A stretch of 64,000 nucleotides of DNA from Clostridiales bacterium (GTDB lineage: Bacteria > Bacillota > Clostridia > Christensenellales > Christensenellaceae), in NCBI GenBank assembly GCA_015056045.1, contig SVGZ01000006.1, positions 1 through 64,000 on the forward strand. Direction: 5' to 3'. The notes beneath the pieces were generated by a model, which was not told the DNA's origin, did no database searches, and saw nothing but the letters and a program-made list of their open reading frames with translations. Made by a program: the position numbers and the translations under genes. Shown piece by piece: positions 1 through 9,290 of this stretch (the first letter of the stretch is position 1; each line of letters opens with the position of its first letter).

Positions 1-1398
1 AAGGTTGGAAACCTTGGAGAGGTAACCTGTGTAACCGTACTGGATGAGCATGAATGCGTTGTAGCCAAGGGAATAGCAATAGTCAGCGTCGAAGTTGGAC
101 GGGAATGCGCATCTGCCTTCATAACCGAAGAAGTGGTGCAGCGGGCTGAACTTGCCGTTATAGGTTCCTGCGGCTTTTCTTGCCTTGAGGTTGTCTTTAA
201 CGAGAGCAGAGAACAGTTTTTCGGATTCGATAAGGGATACCTGAACGTTGCCGTGCGGGTCTCTTTCGAGGAAGAGCTGCTGCTGAATGCCTTCGGGAAG
301 GATCTCAAATACAGACATGGACTCTTTTGTCAGACCGTTTTCGATGAAAGCATATTTTTCTTCCCATGTCGGGAGTGCGTTGAATGCAGCTGTCTTTTCG
401 CCTGCAAGAAGTTCGTTGATCTCAGCGATGAGTACGGAGAATTCCGGAACGAATTCAACGATGCCTTCGGGGATGATGGCAACGCCGAAGTTCATGCCGT
501 TTGCAGCTCTTGTGGCAACGGAATCAGCGATATAGTTTGCGATTTCTGCGAGAGACATTTTCTTTGCAGCAACTTCTTCGCCGATGAGGCAGATGTTGGG
601 CTGTGTTTCAAGAGCACATTCAAGCGCTACATGAGAAGCGGAACGGCCCATAACCTTAACGAAGTGCCAGTATTTCTTTGCGGAGTTTGCGTCTCTGCCG
701 ATGTTGCCGATGACTTCGCTGTATGTCTTTGTTGCTGTGTCAAAACCAAAGGAAATTTCGATATCTTCGTTCTTGAGGTCACCGTCGATCGTCTTCGGGC
801 AACCGATAACCTGAACGCCGCTGTTGTGTGCAGCGAAGTATTCAGCTAAAACTGCAGCGTTTGTATTGGAGTCGTCGCCGCCGATGATAACGATAGCGGT
901 GATGCCGTGCTTTTTGCAGACGCCTTCAACGATTGCGAACTGTTCTTCTGTTTCGAGCTTTGTTCTGCCGGAACCGATGATGTCGAAACCGCCTGTGTTT
1001 CTGTACTGATCGATGTATTCATCATCGAAAATGATGTAATCGTCGTTAATAAGACCGCTCGGGCCGCCTTTGAAGCCGTAAAGAACATTGTCTTTGCTTG
1101 TTGCTTTTAAGGCATCGTAAAGACCGCAGATAACATTATGTCCACCGGGAGCCTGACCGCCGGAAAGGATAACGCCGACTGTCTGCTTCTTGGATTCGGA
1201 AGTATTTGTGCCTTTTTCAAAGGTGATTTCGTTTTTGCCATACGTATTGGGGAAAAGCGCTTTGATCTTTTCCTGGTCAGCAACGCTTTCGGTTGCATTG
1301 CCGTTCTTTACGCAGATCTCAGCGATGCCGTTTCTGAGCATGCCGGGCAGTTTGGGCTGATACTGATATCTTGCCACCTGCAAAGGGGATAATTTCAT
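1..1398 (-). CDS. pfp: Diphosphate--fructose-6-phosphate 1-phosphotransferase (PPi-dependent phosphofructokinase, long form), 3' end outside window
   Basis: Reverse-strand translation from ATG at 1398 ([19 protein letters not shown]...) is open to the window edge. It has the PPi-type signature GGDDSNTNA and PKTIDGDLK. Not in the ORF track because there is no stop codon in the window. Confidence 0.93.
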   Translation of the reverse strand, partial: MKLSPLQVARYQYQPKLPGMLRNGIAEICVKNGNATESVADQEKIKALFPNTYGKNEITFEKGTNTSESKKQTVGVILSGGQAPGGHNVICGLYDALKATSKDNVLYGFKGGPSGLINDDYIIFDDEYIDQYRNTGGFDIIGSGRTKLETEEQFAIVEGVCKKHGITAIVIIGGDDSNTNAAVLAEYFAAHNSGVQVIGCPKTIDGDLKNEDIEISFGFDTATKTYSEVIGNIGRDANSAKKYWHFVKVMGRSASHVALECALETQPNICLIGEEVAAKKMSLAEIANYIADSVATRAANGMNFGVAIIPEGIVEFVPEFSVLIAEINELLAGEKTAAFNALPTWEEKYAFIENGLTKESMSVFEILPEGIQQQLFLERDPHGNVQVSLIESEKLFSALVKDNLKARKAAGTYNGKFSPLHHFFGYEGRCAFPSNFDADYCYSLGYNAFMLIQYGYTGYLSKVSNL

Positions 1399-1676
1399 GA
1401 TAAACACTCCTTAAGAATTAAAAATTCATCATACTGCTCCTATTATAATCAATTTCACCGGAAAGGTAAACCGTTTTTTGTGAATTTACTCACCATAAGC
1501 GCCGGAAAAGAGAGTTTTTCAGAGAAAAACGCTCAAATAGAATATCTATAAGAGTTTATCCGTTCATAAAACGCCCTGAAATGTAATATATTTGTGGCAT
1601 TGCTTGCGGCAAAACACGGCTGCTGATATAATATCATTGAAGTAATATGATTTTGATCAAAGAAAGGATGGATCAT

Positions 1677-2504
1677 ATGAACATATTTGAGGGTATTTTG
1701 CTTGGCATCCTGCAGGGTTTAACCGAATTTCTGCCTGTTTCTTCAAGCGGACATCTCGTGCTGTTCAGGGGTCTTCTTGGCATAGAAGGGGAGTTCCTCT
1801 TTTTCGATACGATGCTTCATGTCGGTACTTTGGCGGCTGTCTGCCTTGTTTTTTATAAAGATATCGTCAAAATTTTAAAGAAACCTTTCCAGAAGCTGAC
1901 CTATATGCTGGCTTTGGCAACGGTTCCGGCTGTGCTTTTTACGCTGCTTTTCGATAGCTTCTTTGAAGGCGCTTTTGAGGGCAAATACCTCGGTTTCGGT
2001 TTCCTTATGACTTCGCTTGTGCTGACGCTTTCGGAAAAGCTTTTCGATCTGTATAAGCTTTCGGGCGTTTACGGTGAAGGCAAGCGCATAAAATTCCCCG
2101 ATTACAAAGAAGCGCTTATCATGGGCGTGGCGCAGGGTTTTGCCATTGTCCCCGGTCTTTCCCGTTCGGGTTCGACGATCGCCGGCGGCATCATTTCCAA
2201 AGTGGAAAGAGAAGGAGCAGCAAGATTTTCCTTCCTGATGAGTATTCCCGCCATTTTGGGTTCGGTCGTTCTGCAGAGCTTTGACCTGATCAAAAACGGT
2301 GCACCTGAAGGGCTTTTCTTCTGGCCGACATTTTTCGGAACGATCTTTGCGGCAGTTTCGGGTTTCTTTGCGATCCGTTTCATGTATAATCTCGTTAAAA
2401 ATAAAAAGCTCTATGGCTTTGCGATCTATACGGCAATTCTTGGCGCGCTCGTCATCCTCGATCAGTTCGTGTTCAATTTCGTCCTCACAAACCCGTTGAT
2501 GTAA
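1677..2504 (+). CDS. uppP: Undecaprenyl-diphosphatase
   Basis: MNIFEGILLGILQGLTEFLPVSSSGHLVL and PGLSRSGSTIAGG motifs of UppP/BacA; SD AGAAAGGA upstream of ATG 1677 favours this start over 1647. Confidence 0.95.
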   Translation: MNIFEGILLGILQGLTEFLPVSSSGHLVLFRGLLGIEGEFLFFDTMLHVGTLAAVCLVFYKDIVKILKKPFQKLTYMLALATVPAVLFTLLFDSFFEGAFEGKYLGFGFLMTSLVLTLSEKLFDLYKLSGVYGEGKRIKFPDYKEALIMGVAQGFAIVPGLSRSGSTIAGGIISKVEREGAARFSFLMSIPAILGSVVLQSFDLIKNGAPEGLFFWPTFFGTIFAAVSGFFAIRFMYNLVKNKKLYGFAIYTAILGALVILDQFVFNFVLTNPLM

Positions 2505-2514
2505 GGAGCCTGTT

Positions 2515-3378
2515 TTGGGAAAAGAAGAATTGCAGCTCCGCGCTTTTGCAAAGATCAATCTGTTTCTTGATATTAAAGGAATCTTGAAAGACGGTATGCA
2601 TGAGCTTGATATGCTGATGCGCCTGATCGATATCTATGATGAAGTAAGCCTCAAAAAAGACGCTTCGATCTCTGTTTCGGGTGTAGAAGGCGTCGATATG
2701 GAAAAGAATATCGCATATCGTGCGGCAAAACTCTTTTTCAATGAAACGGGTATCAGCGGCGGTGTTTTGATCAAAATTAAAAAGAACATCCCGATGATGA
2801 GCGGTATGGGCGGTGGTTCTGCGGATGCTGCTGCGGTTCTTTTGGGGCTTGATGTTCTCTATGAAACCTCGCTCGGACTCGAAAGACTCATGCAAATGGG
2901 CAAAAGCTTGGGAGCGGATGTGCCTTTTATGCTGTTCGGCGGTTGCGCAAGGGCAGGCGGTATTGGCGAAAAACTCATCCCGATCAAAGATAAGATCGAC
3001 CCATATTACCTGATCGCAAAACCGCATGGCGGAATTCCTACGGCAGATTGCTTCCGTTTATATGACGAAATGCCTTCGGAAGAAATCAAAAAAGGCGATA
3101 TCAACGCCTGCATCAAAGCGCTTGAAACGGGGGATTTATCGCTTCTTGCCATTTATAATGCGCTCGAAGAACCGGCAAAAAAGCTTCTTCCGGAAATCGG
3201 GTCGCTTCTTGAAAAAATTCGATCAACAGCGGATGCTGCTTTTATGACAGGCAGCGGAAGCACCTGCATCGGGCTTTTTACCGATGAAGCAAGGGCAAAA
3301 AATGCTCTTGAACACTTAAAAGGAGAATGTGCCTTTATTGCGATCGCCAAAGGCACGGACAAGATCACTTATGCTTAA
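2515..3378 (+). CDS. ispE: 4-diphosphocytidyl-2-C-methyl-D-erythritol kinase
   Basis: AFAKINLFLDI...PMMSGMGGGSADAAAVL GHMP kinase motifs; TTG start. Confidence 0.93.
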   Translation: MGKEELQLRAFAKINLFLDIKGILKDGMHELDMLMRLIDIYDEVSLKKDASISVSGVEGVDMEKNIAYRAAKLFFNETGISGGVLIKIKKNIPMMSGMGGGSADAAAVLLGLDVLYETSLGLERLMQMGKSLGADVPFMLFGGCARAGGIGEKLIPIKDKIDPYYLIAKPHGGIPTADCFRLYDEMPSEEIKKGDINACIKALETGDLSLLAIYNALEEPAKKLLPEIGSLLEKIRSTADAAFMTGSGSTCIGLFTDEARAKNALEHLKGECAFIAIAKGTDKITYA

Positions 3379-4219
3379 CGAAAAAAGAACAGCGATGATC
3401 GAAATGCTCATCTGTGCGGTGCTCTGGAGCATCGGCGGCATTCTGATCAAGCTGGTTAAATGGAATCCTTTTGCGATTGCCGGTGTGCGCAGTCTGTTTT
3501 CTGCGCTGACGGTTCTTATTTATACAAAGATCGGCAAAATGCCGCTTCGCTTAACAAAACAGGTCGCTGTAAGCTCGGTTTTGATGGCGCTTGCCTTTAT
3601 TGCTTTTGTTTCGGCAAATAAGCTCACAACAGCAGCCAATGCGATCGTCATTCAATATACGCTGCCGCTGTTTATCATGATCTTTTCCGTTCTCTTCTTT
3701 AAGGAAAAGTTCGTCAGAAAAGACGTTTTTGCCGTTGTTTTCACTTTCGGCGGTATCCTTCTTTTCTTCTTTGATCAGCTCGATATGGGAAAGATATGGG
3801 GCAACATCATCGCGATCTTTTCGGGAATGTTTTTGGCCGGCATGTATATCGGCATGGGCAGAGCGCCTGCGGAAGATAAGATCTCCATTACATTTTTCGG
3901 GCATCTTTTTACAGCGATCATCGGGATCCCATTCCTCTTTGTTCCGGGAAATGAGATCACGGCAATGTCTGTTTTCTATATCGTCATTCTTGGCGTATTT
4001 CAGCTGGGCATTCCCTATATCCTTTTTGCACACGCTTCAAGGACATGCCCGCCGCTTGCATGCTCGCTGCTCTCTGCAATAGAACCGATTTTAAACCCGC
4101 TTTGGGTACTGATATTTGATGGCGAAAAGCCGGGTGTTTTTGCGCTTATTGGCGGTGTCATCGTTATACTTACGGTAACGCTTTGGTGTTTACCCGGAAA
4201 AAAGGAGAAAAAAGCATGA
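3371..4219 (+). CDS. DMT superfamily (EamA) transporter
   Basis: Ten-TM hydrophobic protein with two EamA-like halves; start ATG 3371 overlaps the ispE stop. Confidence 0.85.
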   Translation: MLNEKRTAMIEMLICAVLWSIGGILIKLVKWNPFAIAGVRSLFSALTVLIYTKIGKMPLRLTKQVAVSSVLMALAFIAFVSANKLTTAANAIVIQYTLPLFIMIFSVLFFKEKFVRKDVFAVVFTFGGILLFFFDQLDMGKIWGNIIAIFSGMFLAGMYIGMGRAPAEDKISITFFGHLFTAIIGIPFLFVPGNEITAMSVFYIVILGVFQLGIPYILFAHASRTCPPLACSLLSAIEPILNPLWVLIFDGEKPGVFALIGGVIVILTVTLWCLPGKKEKKA

Positions 4220-5103
4220 TTTTAGGAATTGACGTCGGCGGAACATGGGTCCGCTTTGGGTATGTAGACAAGAATAAAGAAATCAGACATGAAGCACGCT
4301 TCCCGATGCCGGAAGTTTTCGGCAGCAGCGTTGCCGATTTTGCAGATTATATCGAAAACTATATCCATGATTGCGGGGAAAAACCGCTTGCCGTTGCGAT
4401 CGGTCTGCCTTCGATCTTAGATAAGAAAAAGAGAAGAGTCCTCTCCACGGCTAATATCGCTATGCTGCAGGATATTCCGCTTGCCGATCTTCTTGAGGAA
4501 AAACTTGGCATTCCCTGCTTTTTAAATCACGATGTCAAGAGCCTCCTTGAATTTGATATCGATCTTTTCGGCCTCGAAACGGAAGATACAACGATCATCG
4601 CTTTCTATGTTGGTACAGGCTTCGGCAATTCCGTCTGCATCGACGGCAAATATCTTTCTGGCAAAAACGGCGGAGCAGGCGAAGTTGCGCATATGCCTTT
4701 CCCGGGTGCATCGGGTCAGTGCGGCTGCGGAAACAAAGGCTGTGCGGAAACCGTTGCAGCGGGAAAAAGACTTGCTGCCATCAGGGAAGAATACTTCCCC
4801 GAAACGGATTTTTCCGAGCTTTTCATCAAGCATAAAAATGAAGCCGTCATCGAAGAATTCATTTCCAATATTGCCGTTGTTATCGCAACGGAAGTCAGCA
4901 TTTTTGATCCGGATCATATTATTCTTGGCGGCGGCGTTATCAATATGCCCGGTTTCCCGCGAGAAATGCTCGAAGAAAAGGTCTATCATTTCGCAAGAAA
5001 ACCGCTGCCTGCCAACAATCTTTCCTATCGCTATACGCCCGACGGACAGATGAACGGCATCATCGGTTCTGCGATCTATGCGAGAAAGCAGCTGAATAAA
5101 TAA
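4216..5103 (+). CDS. ROK family sugar kinase, AlsK (allose kinase)-like
   Basis: DVGGTWVRFG N-terminus, ROK zinc motif CGCGNKGCAE, and AlsK-like segment GLPSILDKKKRRVLSTANI; ATGA overlap with the upstream gene. Confidence 0.85.
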   Translation: MILGIDVGGTWVRFGYVDKNKEIRHEARFPMPEVFGSSVADFADYIENYIHDCGEKPLAVAIGLPSILDKKKRRVLSTANIAMLQDIPLADLLEEKLGIPCFLNHDVKSLLEFDIDLFGLETEDTTIIAFYVGTGFGNSVCIDGKYLSGKNGGAGEVAHMPFPGASGQCGCGNKGCAETVAAGKRLAAIREEYFPETDFSELFIKHKNEAVIEEFISNIAVVIATEVSIFDPDHIILGGGVINMPGFPREMLEEKVYHFARKPLPANNLSYRYTPDGQMNGIIGSAIYARKQLNK

Positions 5104-5107
5104 AACC

Positions 5108-5134
5108 AAAAGCCCTGTATCAGGGCTTTTTTTG
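5108..5134 (+). terminator. Intrinsic terminator after ROK kinase
   Basis: AAGCCCTGtatCAGGGCTTTTTTT hairpin plus T-tract. Confidence 0.85.
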
Positions 5135-5153
5135 TGCGCAGATTTCCCAAAAC

Positions 5154-5182
5154 TTGACAAGAAAAACACATAGGTGTAAAAT
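5154..5182 (+). promoter_or_regulatory. Promoter of marR-ABC operon
   Basis: TTGACA (5154-5159), 17 bp spacer, TAAAAT (5177-5182). Confidence 0.75.
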
Positions 5183-5184
5183 TT

Positions 5185-5208
5185 AATTAGTTGCACGAGC
5201 AACGAATT
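5185..5208. promoter_or_regulatory. Candidate MarR operator
   Basis: 24-bp imperfect palindrome AATTaGTTGCacgaGCAACgAATT immediately downstream of the -10 box. Confidence 0.65.
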
Positions 5209-5256
5209 TTGAAACCAACCATTTCACCGATAGAATTTCATAAAAAGAGGAAAATC

Positions 5257-5685
5257 ATGCCGAATTTTACCCGCAACTTAAATATTCTGGCGCGATGTTC
5301 CGCCTTATACCGTGGGAAAGCCTTTGAAGAGCTTGGCATCGGCGCCAATCAATACAGCTATATCCTTCGTGTCTGCAGTAATCCCGGTGTTTCGCAGGAT
5401 ACGCTGGCAAAAATGCTTTTTGTCAATAAGAGCAATGCCGCAAGGCAGCTCGCAGACCTCGAAAAAAATGGTTTTGTTGCACGCAGACAAGGCGAAGATA
5501 AGCGTGTGCTTCTCGTTTACCCGACGGAAAAGGCAATCGAAACACGCCCGAAGATCATTGCGATCCTGACAAACTGGAATAACTATTTAACAGAAGGCTT
5601 CAGCGAAGAGGAGACTGAAAAGCTGAATGATATGCTTGGGCTCATCCTCGAGCGTGCAAAAGCCTATGTGGAAAGGAAAGACTGA
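5257..5685 (+). CDS. MarR family transcriptional regulator
   Basis: Winged-helix MarR pattern (QDTLAKMLFVNKSNAARQLADLEKNGFVARRQGEDKRVLLVYPTEK); SD AAAAGAGGA before ATG 5257. Confidence 0.9.
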   Translation: MPNFTRNLNILARCSALYRGKAFEELGIGANQYSYILRVCSNPGVSQDTLAKMLFVNKSNAARQLADLEKNGFVARRQGEDKRVLLVYPTEKAIETRPKIIAILTNWNNYLTEGFSEEETEKLNDMLGLILERAKAYVERKD

Positions 5686-7391
5686 TGCGGACGATCATCC
5701 GATACTTAAAACCCTATAAAAATAAAATGATCATTGGCACTTCGATCAAGTTTATCGGCGCTGTCATGGACCTTTTTATTCCGTATATCCTGGCCTATAT
5801 CATCGATAATGTCGTCCCGCAGAAAGACCCGAAGCTGATCTATCTCTGGGGCGCAGGAATGATCCTCTTTTCTGTTCTTGCGTGGGTAACGAACGTCAAC
5901 GCAAATCAGCGTGCAAGCCGAATCGCAGCCGATGCGACAAGGGCGATCCGCCACGATACATTCTCAAAAATTTCTTATCTTTCGAGCAAACAGATGGACG
6001 ATTTTACCGTTCCTTCGCTTGTTTCTCGCCTCACATCGGATACATACAACATCCACAGATTTTTGGGCATGATGCAGAGGCTCGGCGTTCGTGCACCATT
6101 TTTGCTCATCGGCGGCATCATCATCACCTTTACCCTTGAACCCGTTCTCACGTGGATCCAGGTCGCTATCCTGCCGTTTATCTGTATCGTTGTGTTCCTT
6201 GTTTCGAGGAAAGGTATTCCGCTTTTCAACGACCTGCACAGATCCGTAGACTCGCTTGTCCGCGTTGTGCAGGAAAATGCCGTCGGCATCCGCGTTATCA
6301 AGGCGCTTTCCAAGACGGATTACGAAAAGAACCATTTTGACGATGTCAACGATGAAGTGGCGAAAAAAGAAGAGCATGCCAATGCCGTTATGTCGATCAC
6401 GAGCCCCTGCATGAACTTCCTGCTCAATTTTGGCGTTACGATCATCCTGATCGTCGGCGCATACCGTGTCAATGCCGGTTTATCGCAGGTCGGTAAGCTA
6501 ATCGCATTCCAGACCTATGTCACGATCATCTTAAACGCCATGCTTTCCGTTACGCGCATCTTTATGATGTATTCGAGGGCATCTTCTTCTGCAGACCGCA
6601 TCGAGCGTGTGTTATCCGCAAATGACGGTCTTCCCATCAAAGAAGCCGATCATATTGACAGCGAATACCATATCGAATTTGACCACGTCAGCTTCTCCTA
6701 TAACCGTGTAAAAAATAATGTCGATGATCTCTCTTTCAAATTGAAACATGGCGAAACGCTGGGCATCATCGGTGCAACCGGTTCGGGAAAATCGACGATC
6801 ATTCAGCTGCTCATGCGCTTCTACGATCCGCAGTCGGGCAAGATCCGCATAGATGGCGATAATATTACGGGCATCAAACCGGAAGTTTTATATAAAAAAT
6901 TCGGTGTCGCATTTCAGAATGATATTCTTCTTGCCGATACGATCCGTGAGAACATCGTTTACGGCAGGGAAGAGCTCACAGATGAAGATGTCGAATCGGC
7001 GATCGCTTCCGCACAGGCAAAGGAATTTATCGACGGCTTAAAAGAGCGTACCCTGCATAAACTGACGATCAAAGGCGCCAATATCAGCGGCGGTCAGAAA
7101 CAGAGAGTCCTGATCTCAAGAGCGCTTGCCGGAGATCCTGAAATTATTATTCTCGATGACAGCTCGAGTGCACTCGACTATAAAACGGATTCCGCTCTCA
7201 GAAAAGCCATTCATGATAATTTTTCGGGAACGACGGCGATCATCGTTGCACAGCGCATCAGCTCCATTATGAATGCAGATCAGATCATCGTCATCGAAAA
7301 CGGCAAGGTCGTTGGCCAAGGCAAGCATGAGGAACTCATGGAAAGCTGCCCGATCTACCTCGATATTTATAAAACGCAGATGGGAGGTTAA
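5685..7391 (+). CDS. ABC transporter permease/ATP-binding subunit, degenerate-site half of heterodimeric exporter
   Basis: ABC transmembrane domain, Walker A GATGSGKST, signature ISGGQ, Walker B IIILDDSSSALD (D for catalytic E), Q-for-H in the H-loop (IIVAQRIS). Confidence 0.92.
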   Translation: MRTIIRYLKPYKNKMIIGTSIKFIGAVMDLFIPYILAYIIDNVVPQKDPKLIYLWGAGMILFSVLAWVTNVNANQRASRIAADATRAIRHDTFSKISYLSSKQMDDFTVPSLVSRLTSDTYNIHRFLGMMQRLGVRAPFLLIGGIIITFTLEPVLTWIQVAILPFICIVVFLVSRKGIPLFNDLHRSVDSLVRVVQENAVGIRVIKALSKTDYEKNHFDDVNDEVAKKEEHANAVMSITSPCMNFLLNFGVTIILIVGAYRVNAGLSQVGKLIAFQTYVTIILNAMLSVTRIFMMYSRASSSADRIERVLSANDGLPIKEADHIDSEYHIEFDHVSFSYNRVKNNVDDLSFKLKHGETLGIIGATGSGKSTIIQLLMRFYDPQSGKIRIDGDNITGIKPEVLYKKFGVAFQNDILLADTIRENIVYGREELTDEDVESAIASAQAKEFIDGLKERTLHKLTIKGANISGGQKQRVLISRALAGDPEIIILDDSSSALDYKTDSALRKAIHDNFSGTTAIIVAQRISSIMNADQIIVIENGKVVGQGKHEELMESCPIYLDIYKTQMGG

Positions 7392-7394
7392 GGT

Positions 7395-9167
7395 ATGGAA
7401 AGAGAAGAAAGATCAAGAAGAAATTACACGACAAAACAGATCCTGCTTCGCCTTCTAAAATATATGGCAAGGCATAAGCTCCTTCTTGCTTTGAGTCTCA
7501 TATTGACGGTCGCAAGCAACCTTTTTAACCTGATCGGACCGACGCTTTCGGGCTATGCGGTCAATGCAATCGAACCGGGTGTTGGCAAGGTCGATTTTGA
7601 AAAGGTCATTTATTACTGTGTGCTGATGATCATTCTCTATGCGGTTTCTTCTGTTATGCAGTATATTCTTGGCAGAGTCATGCAGCGGATGTCCATGCGC
7701 GTTTCCTATCAGCTCCGAAAAGACGTTTTTGAAAAGCTTGTCGATCTTCCTGTCGGCTTCTTTGATAAAACGCAGACGGGCGATATCATCAGCGTCATCA
7801 ACTACGATGTCGATACGATCTCCGCATCGCTTTCAACGGACTTGCTGCAGGTTTCGACAAGCATCATCACGGTTTTGGGTTCACTTTTTGCCATGATCGC
7901 CATTTCTCCGCCGCTTGTTCTCGTTTTCTGCTTTACGATCCCCGTTTCGATCCTCTTTACGATCTATAAATCAAAGACCATGCGCCCGCTTTTCCGCAAA
8001 CGTAGCAAAAAACTGGGTGAAATGAACGGCTTTGTTGAAGAAGTCACTTCGGGTCAGAAAACGACAAAGGCATATCATCAGGAACAGACGATGATCGACA
8101 GATTTGATGTCAAAAATCACGAAGCGGTCGAAGCCTTCTTTGATACGGAATACTATGGCGCTATGATGGGTCCGACGGTCAACTTTATCAATAATATTTC
8201 GCTTTCGCTCGTCAGCGTTTTCGGCGCATTGATGTACCTCGGCAGCAGATTATCTTTGGGTGATCTTTCCTCTTTTGTTCTGTATTCGAGGAAATTTTCC
8301 GGACCGATCAACGAAGCAGCCAATATCTTCTCTGAATTACAGAGCTGTTTTTCCGCATCAAACCGTGTATTCACGCTGATCGATTCCGCACCCGAACCGG
8401 AAGATAGGGAAGATGCAATCGAGCTTTCGGATGTCCGGGGAAATGTAAAAATCGATCATGTCCGCTTTGGCTATGATCCGGATGTGACGATCATCAAAGA
8501 TTTCAGCCTTGATGTCAAAGAAGGCAGTCTCATCGCCATTGTCGGGCCGACAGGTGCAGGAAAAACGACGATCGTCAATCTTCTTATGCGCTTCTACGAT
8601 GTCAACGACGGTGCGATCTATATCGACGGGCACGATATCCGCGATATTAAGCGAAAGAGCCTGCGTTTATCCTATTCGATGGTTCTGCAGGACACATGGC
8701 TCTTCTATGGAACAATTTATGAAAATATCGCCTACGGCAAAGAAGGTGTCACAAAAGAAGAAGTCATCGAAGCGGCTAAGGCGGCAAAAATACACGATTT
8801 CATCATGTCGCTGCCAAAAGGCTATGATACGCTTCTTTCCGATAACGCCGTCAATATTTCCAAAGGGCAGAAACAGCTTCTGACGATCGCCCGTGCGATG
8901 CTGCTCGATTCAAAGATGCTCATCCTCGATGAAGCAACCTCCAACGTTGATACGCAGACCGAACGCCTGATCCAGGATGCGATGTATAAGCTGATGGAAG
9001 GCAAGACCTGTTTCGTCATTGCACACAGACTCTCGACGATCCGCAACGCAGATACGATCCTCGTCATGAACGGCGGCGAAGTCATCGAACAGGGTTCGCA
9101 CGATGAACTGATGGAGAAAAACGGCTTCTATGCCAATATGTATTATTCGCAGTTTGCAGCGTATTAA
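7395..9167 (+). CDS. ABC transporter permease/ATP-binding subunit, canonical half
   Basis: Walker A GPTGAGKTT, signature ISKGQ, Walker B MLILDEATSNVD, H-loop VIAHRLS. Confidence 0.92.
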   Translation: MEREERSRRNYTTKQILLRLLKYMARHKLLLALSLILTVASNLFNLIGPTLSGYAVNAIEPGVGKVDFEKVIYYCVLMIILYAVSSVMQYILGRVMQRMSMRVSYQLRKDVFEKLVDLPVGFFDKTQTGDIISVINYDVDTISASLSTDLLQVSTSIITVLGSLFAMIAISPPLVLVFCFTIPVSILFTIYKSKTMRPLFRKRSKKLGEMNGFVEEVTSGQKTTKAYHQEQTMIDRFDVKNHEAVEAFFDTEYYGAMMGPTVNFINNISLSLVSVFGALMYLGSRLSLGDLSSFVLYSRKFSGPINEAANIFSELQSCFSASNRVFTLIDSAPEPEDREDAIELSDVRGNVKIDHVRFGYDPDVTIIKDFSLDVKEGSLIAIVGPTGAGKTTIVNLLMRFYDVNDGAIYIDGHDIRDIKRKSLRLSYSMVLQDTWLFYGTIYENIAYGKEGVTKEEVIEAAKAAKIHDFIMSLPKGYDTLLSDNAVNISKGQKQLLTIARAMLLDSKMLILDEATSNVDTQTERLIQDAMYKLMEGKTCFVIAHRLSTIRNADTILVMNGGEVIEQGSHDELMEKNGFYANMYYSQFAAY

Positions 9168-9185
9168 AAAAAGATGTACCAAAAA

Positions 9186-9216
9186 GCGGCTACGGGCTTA
9201 CCGAAGCCGTTTTTTA
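9186..9216 (+). terminator. Intrinsic terminator
   Basis: CGGCTacgggcttaccgaAGCCGTTTTTT. Confidence 0.6.
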
Positions 9217-9290
9217 CCGTTAAATTCGCATTTTCCCGTATTCAAATGAGAAGCACTATGCTATAATTATAGGATAGGCAGGTGCTTTTG

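Noticed and set aside
133-849. 238-aa plus-strand ORF
   Set aside because: Antisense to the minus-strand PPi-phosphofructokinase, whose translation is clearly conserved; the ORF is Cys/Phe-rich nonsense typical of a shadow frame.
1875-2558. 227-aa minus-strand ORF
   Set aside because: Antisense to uppP; charged low-complexity translation with no family resemblance.
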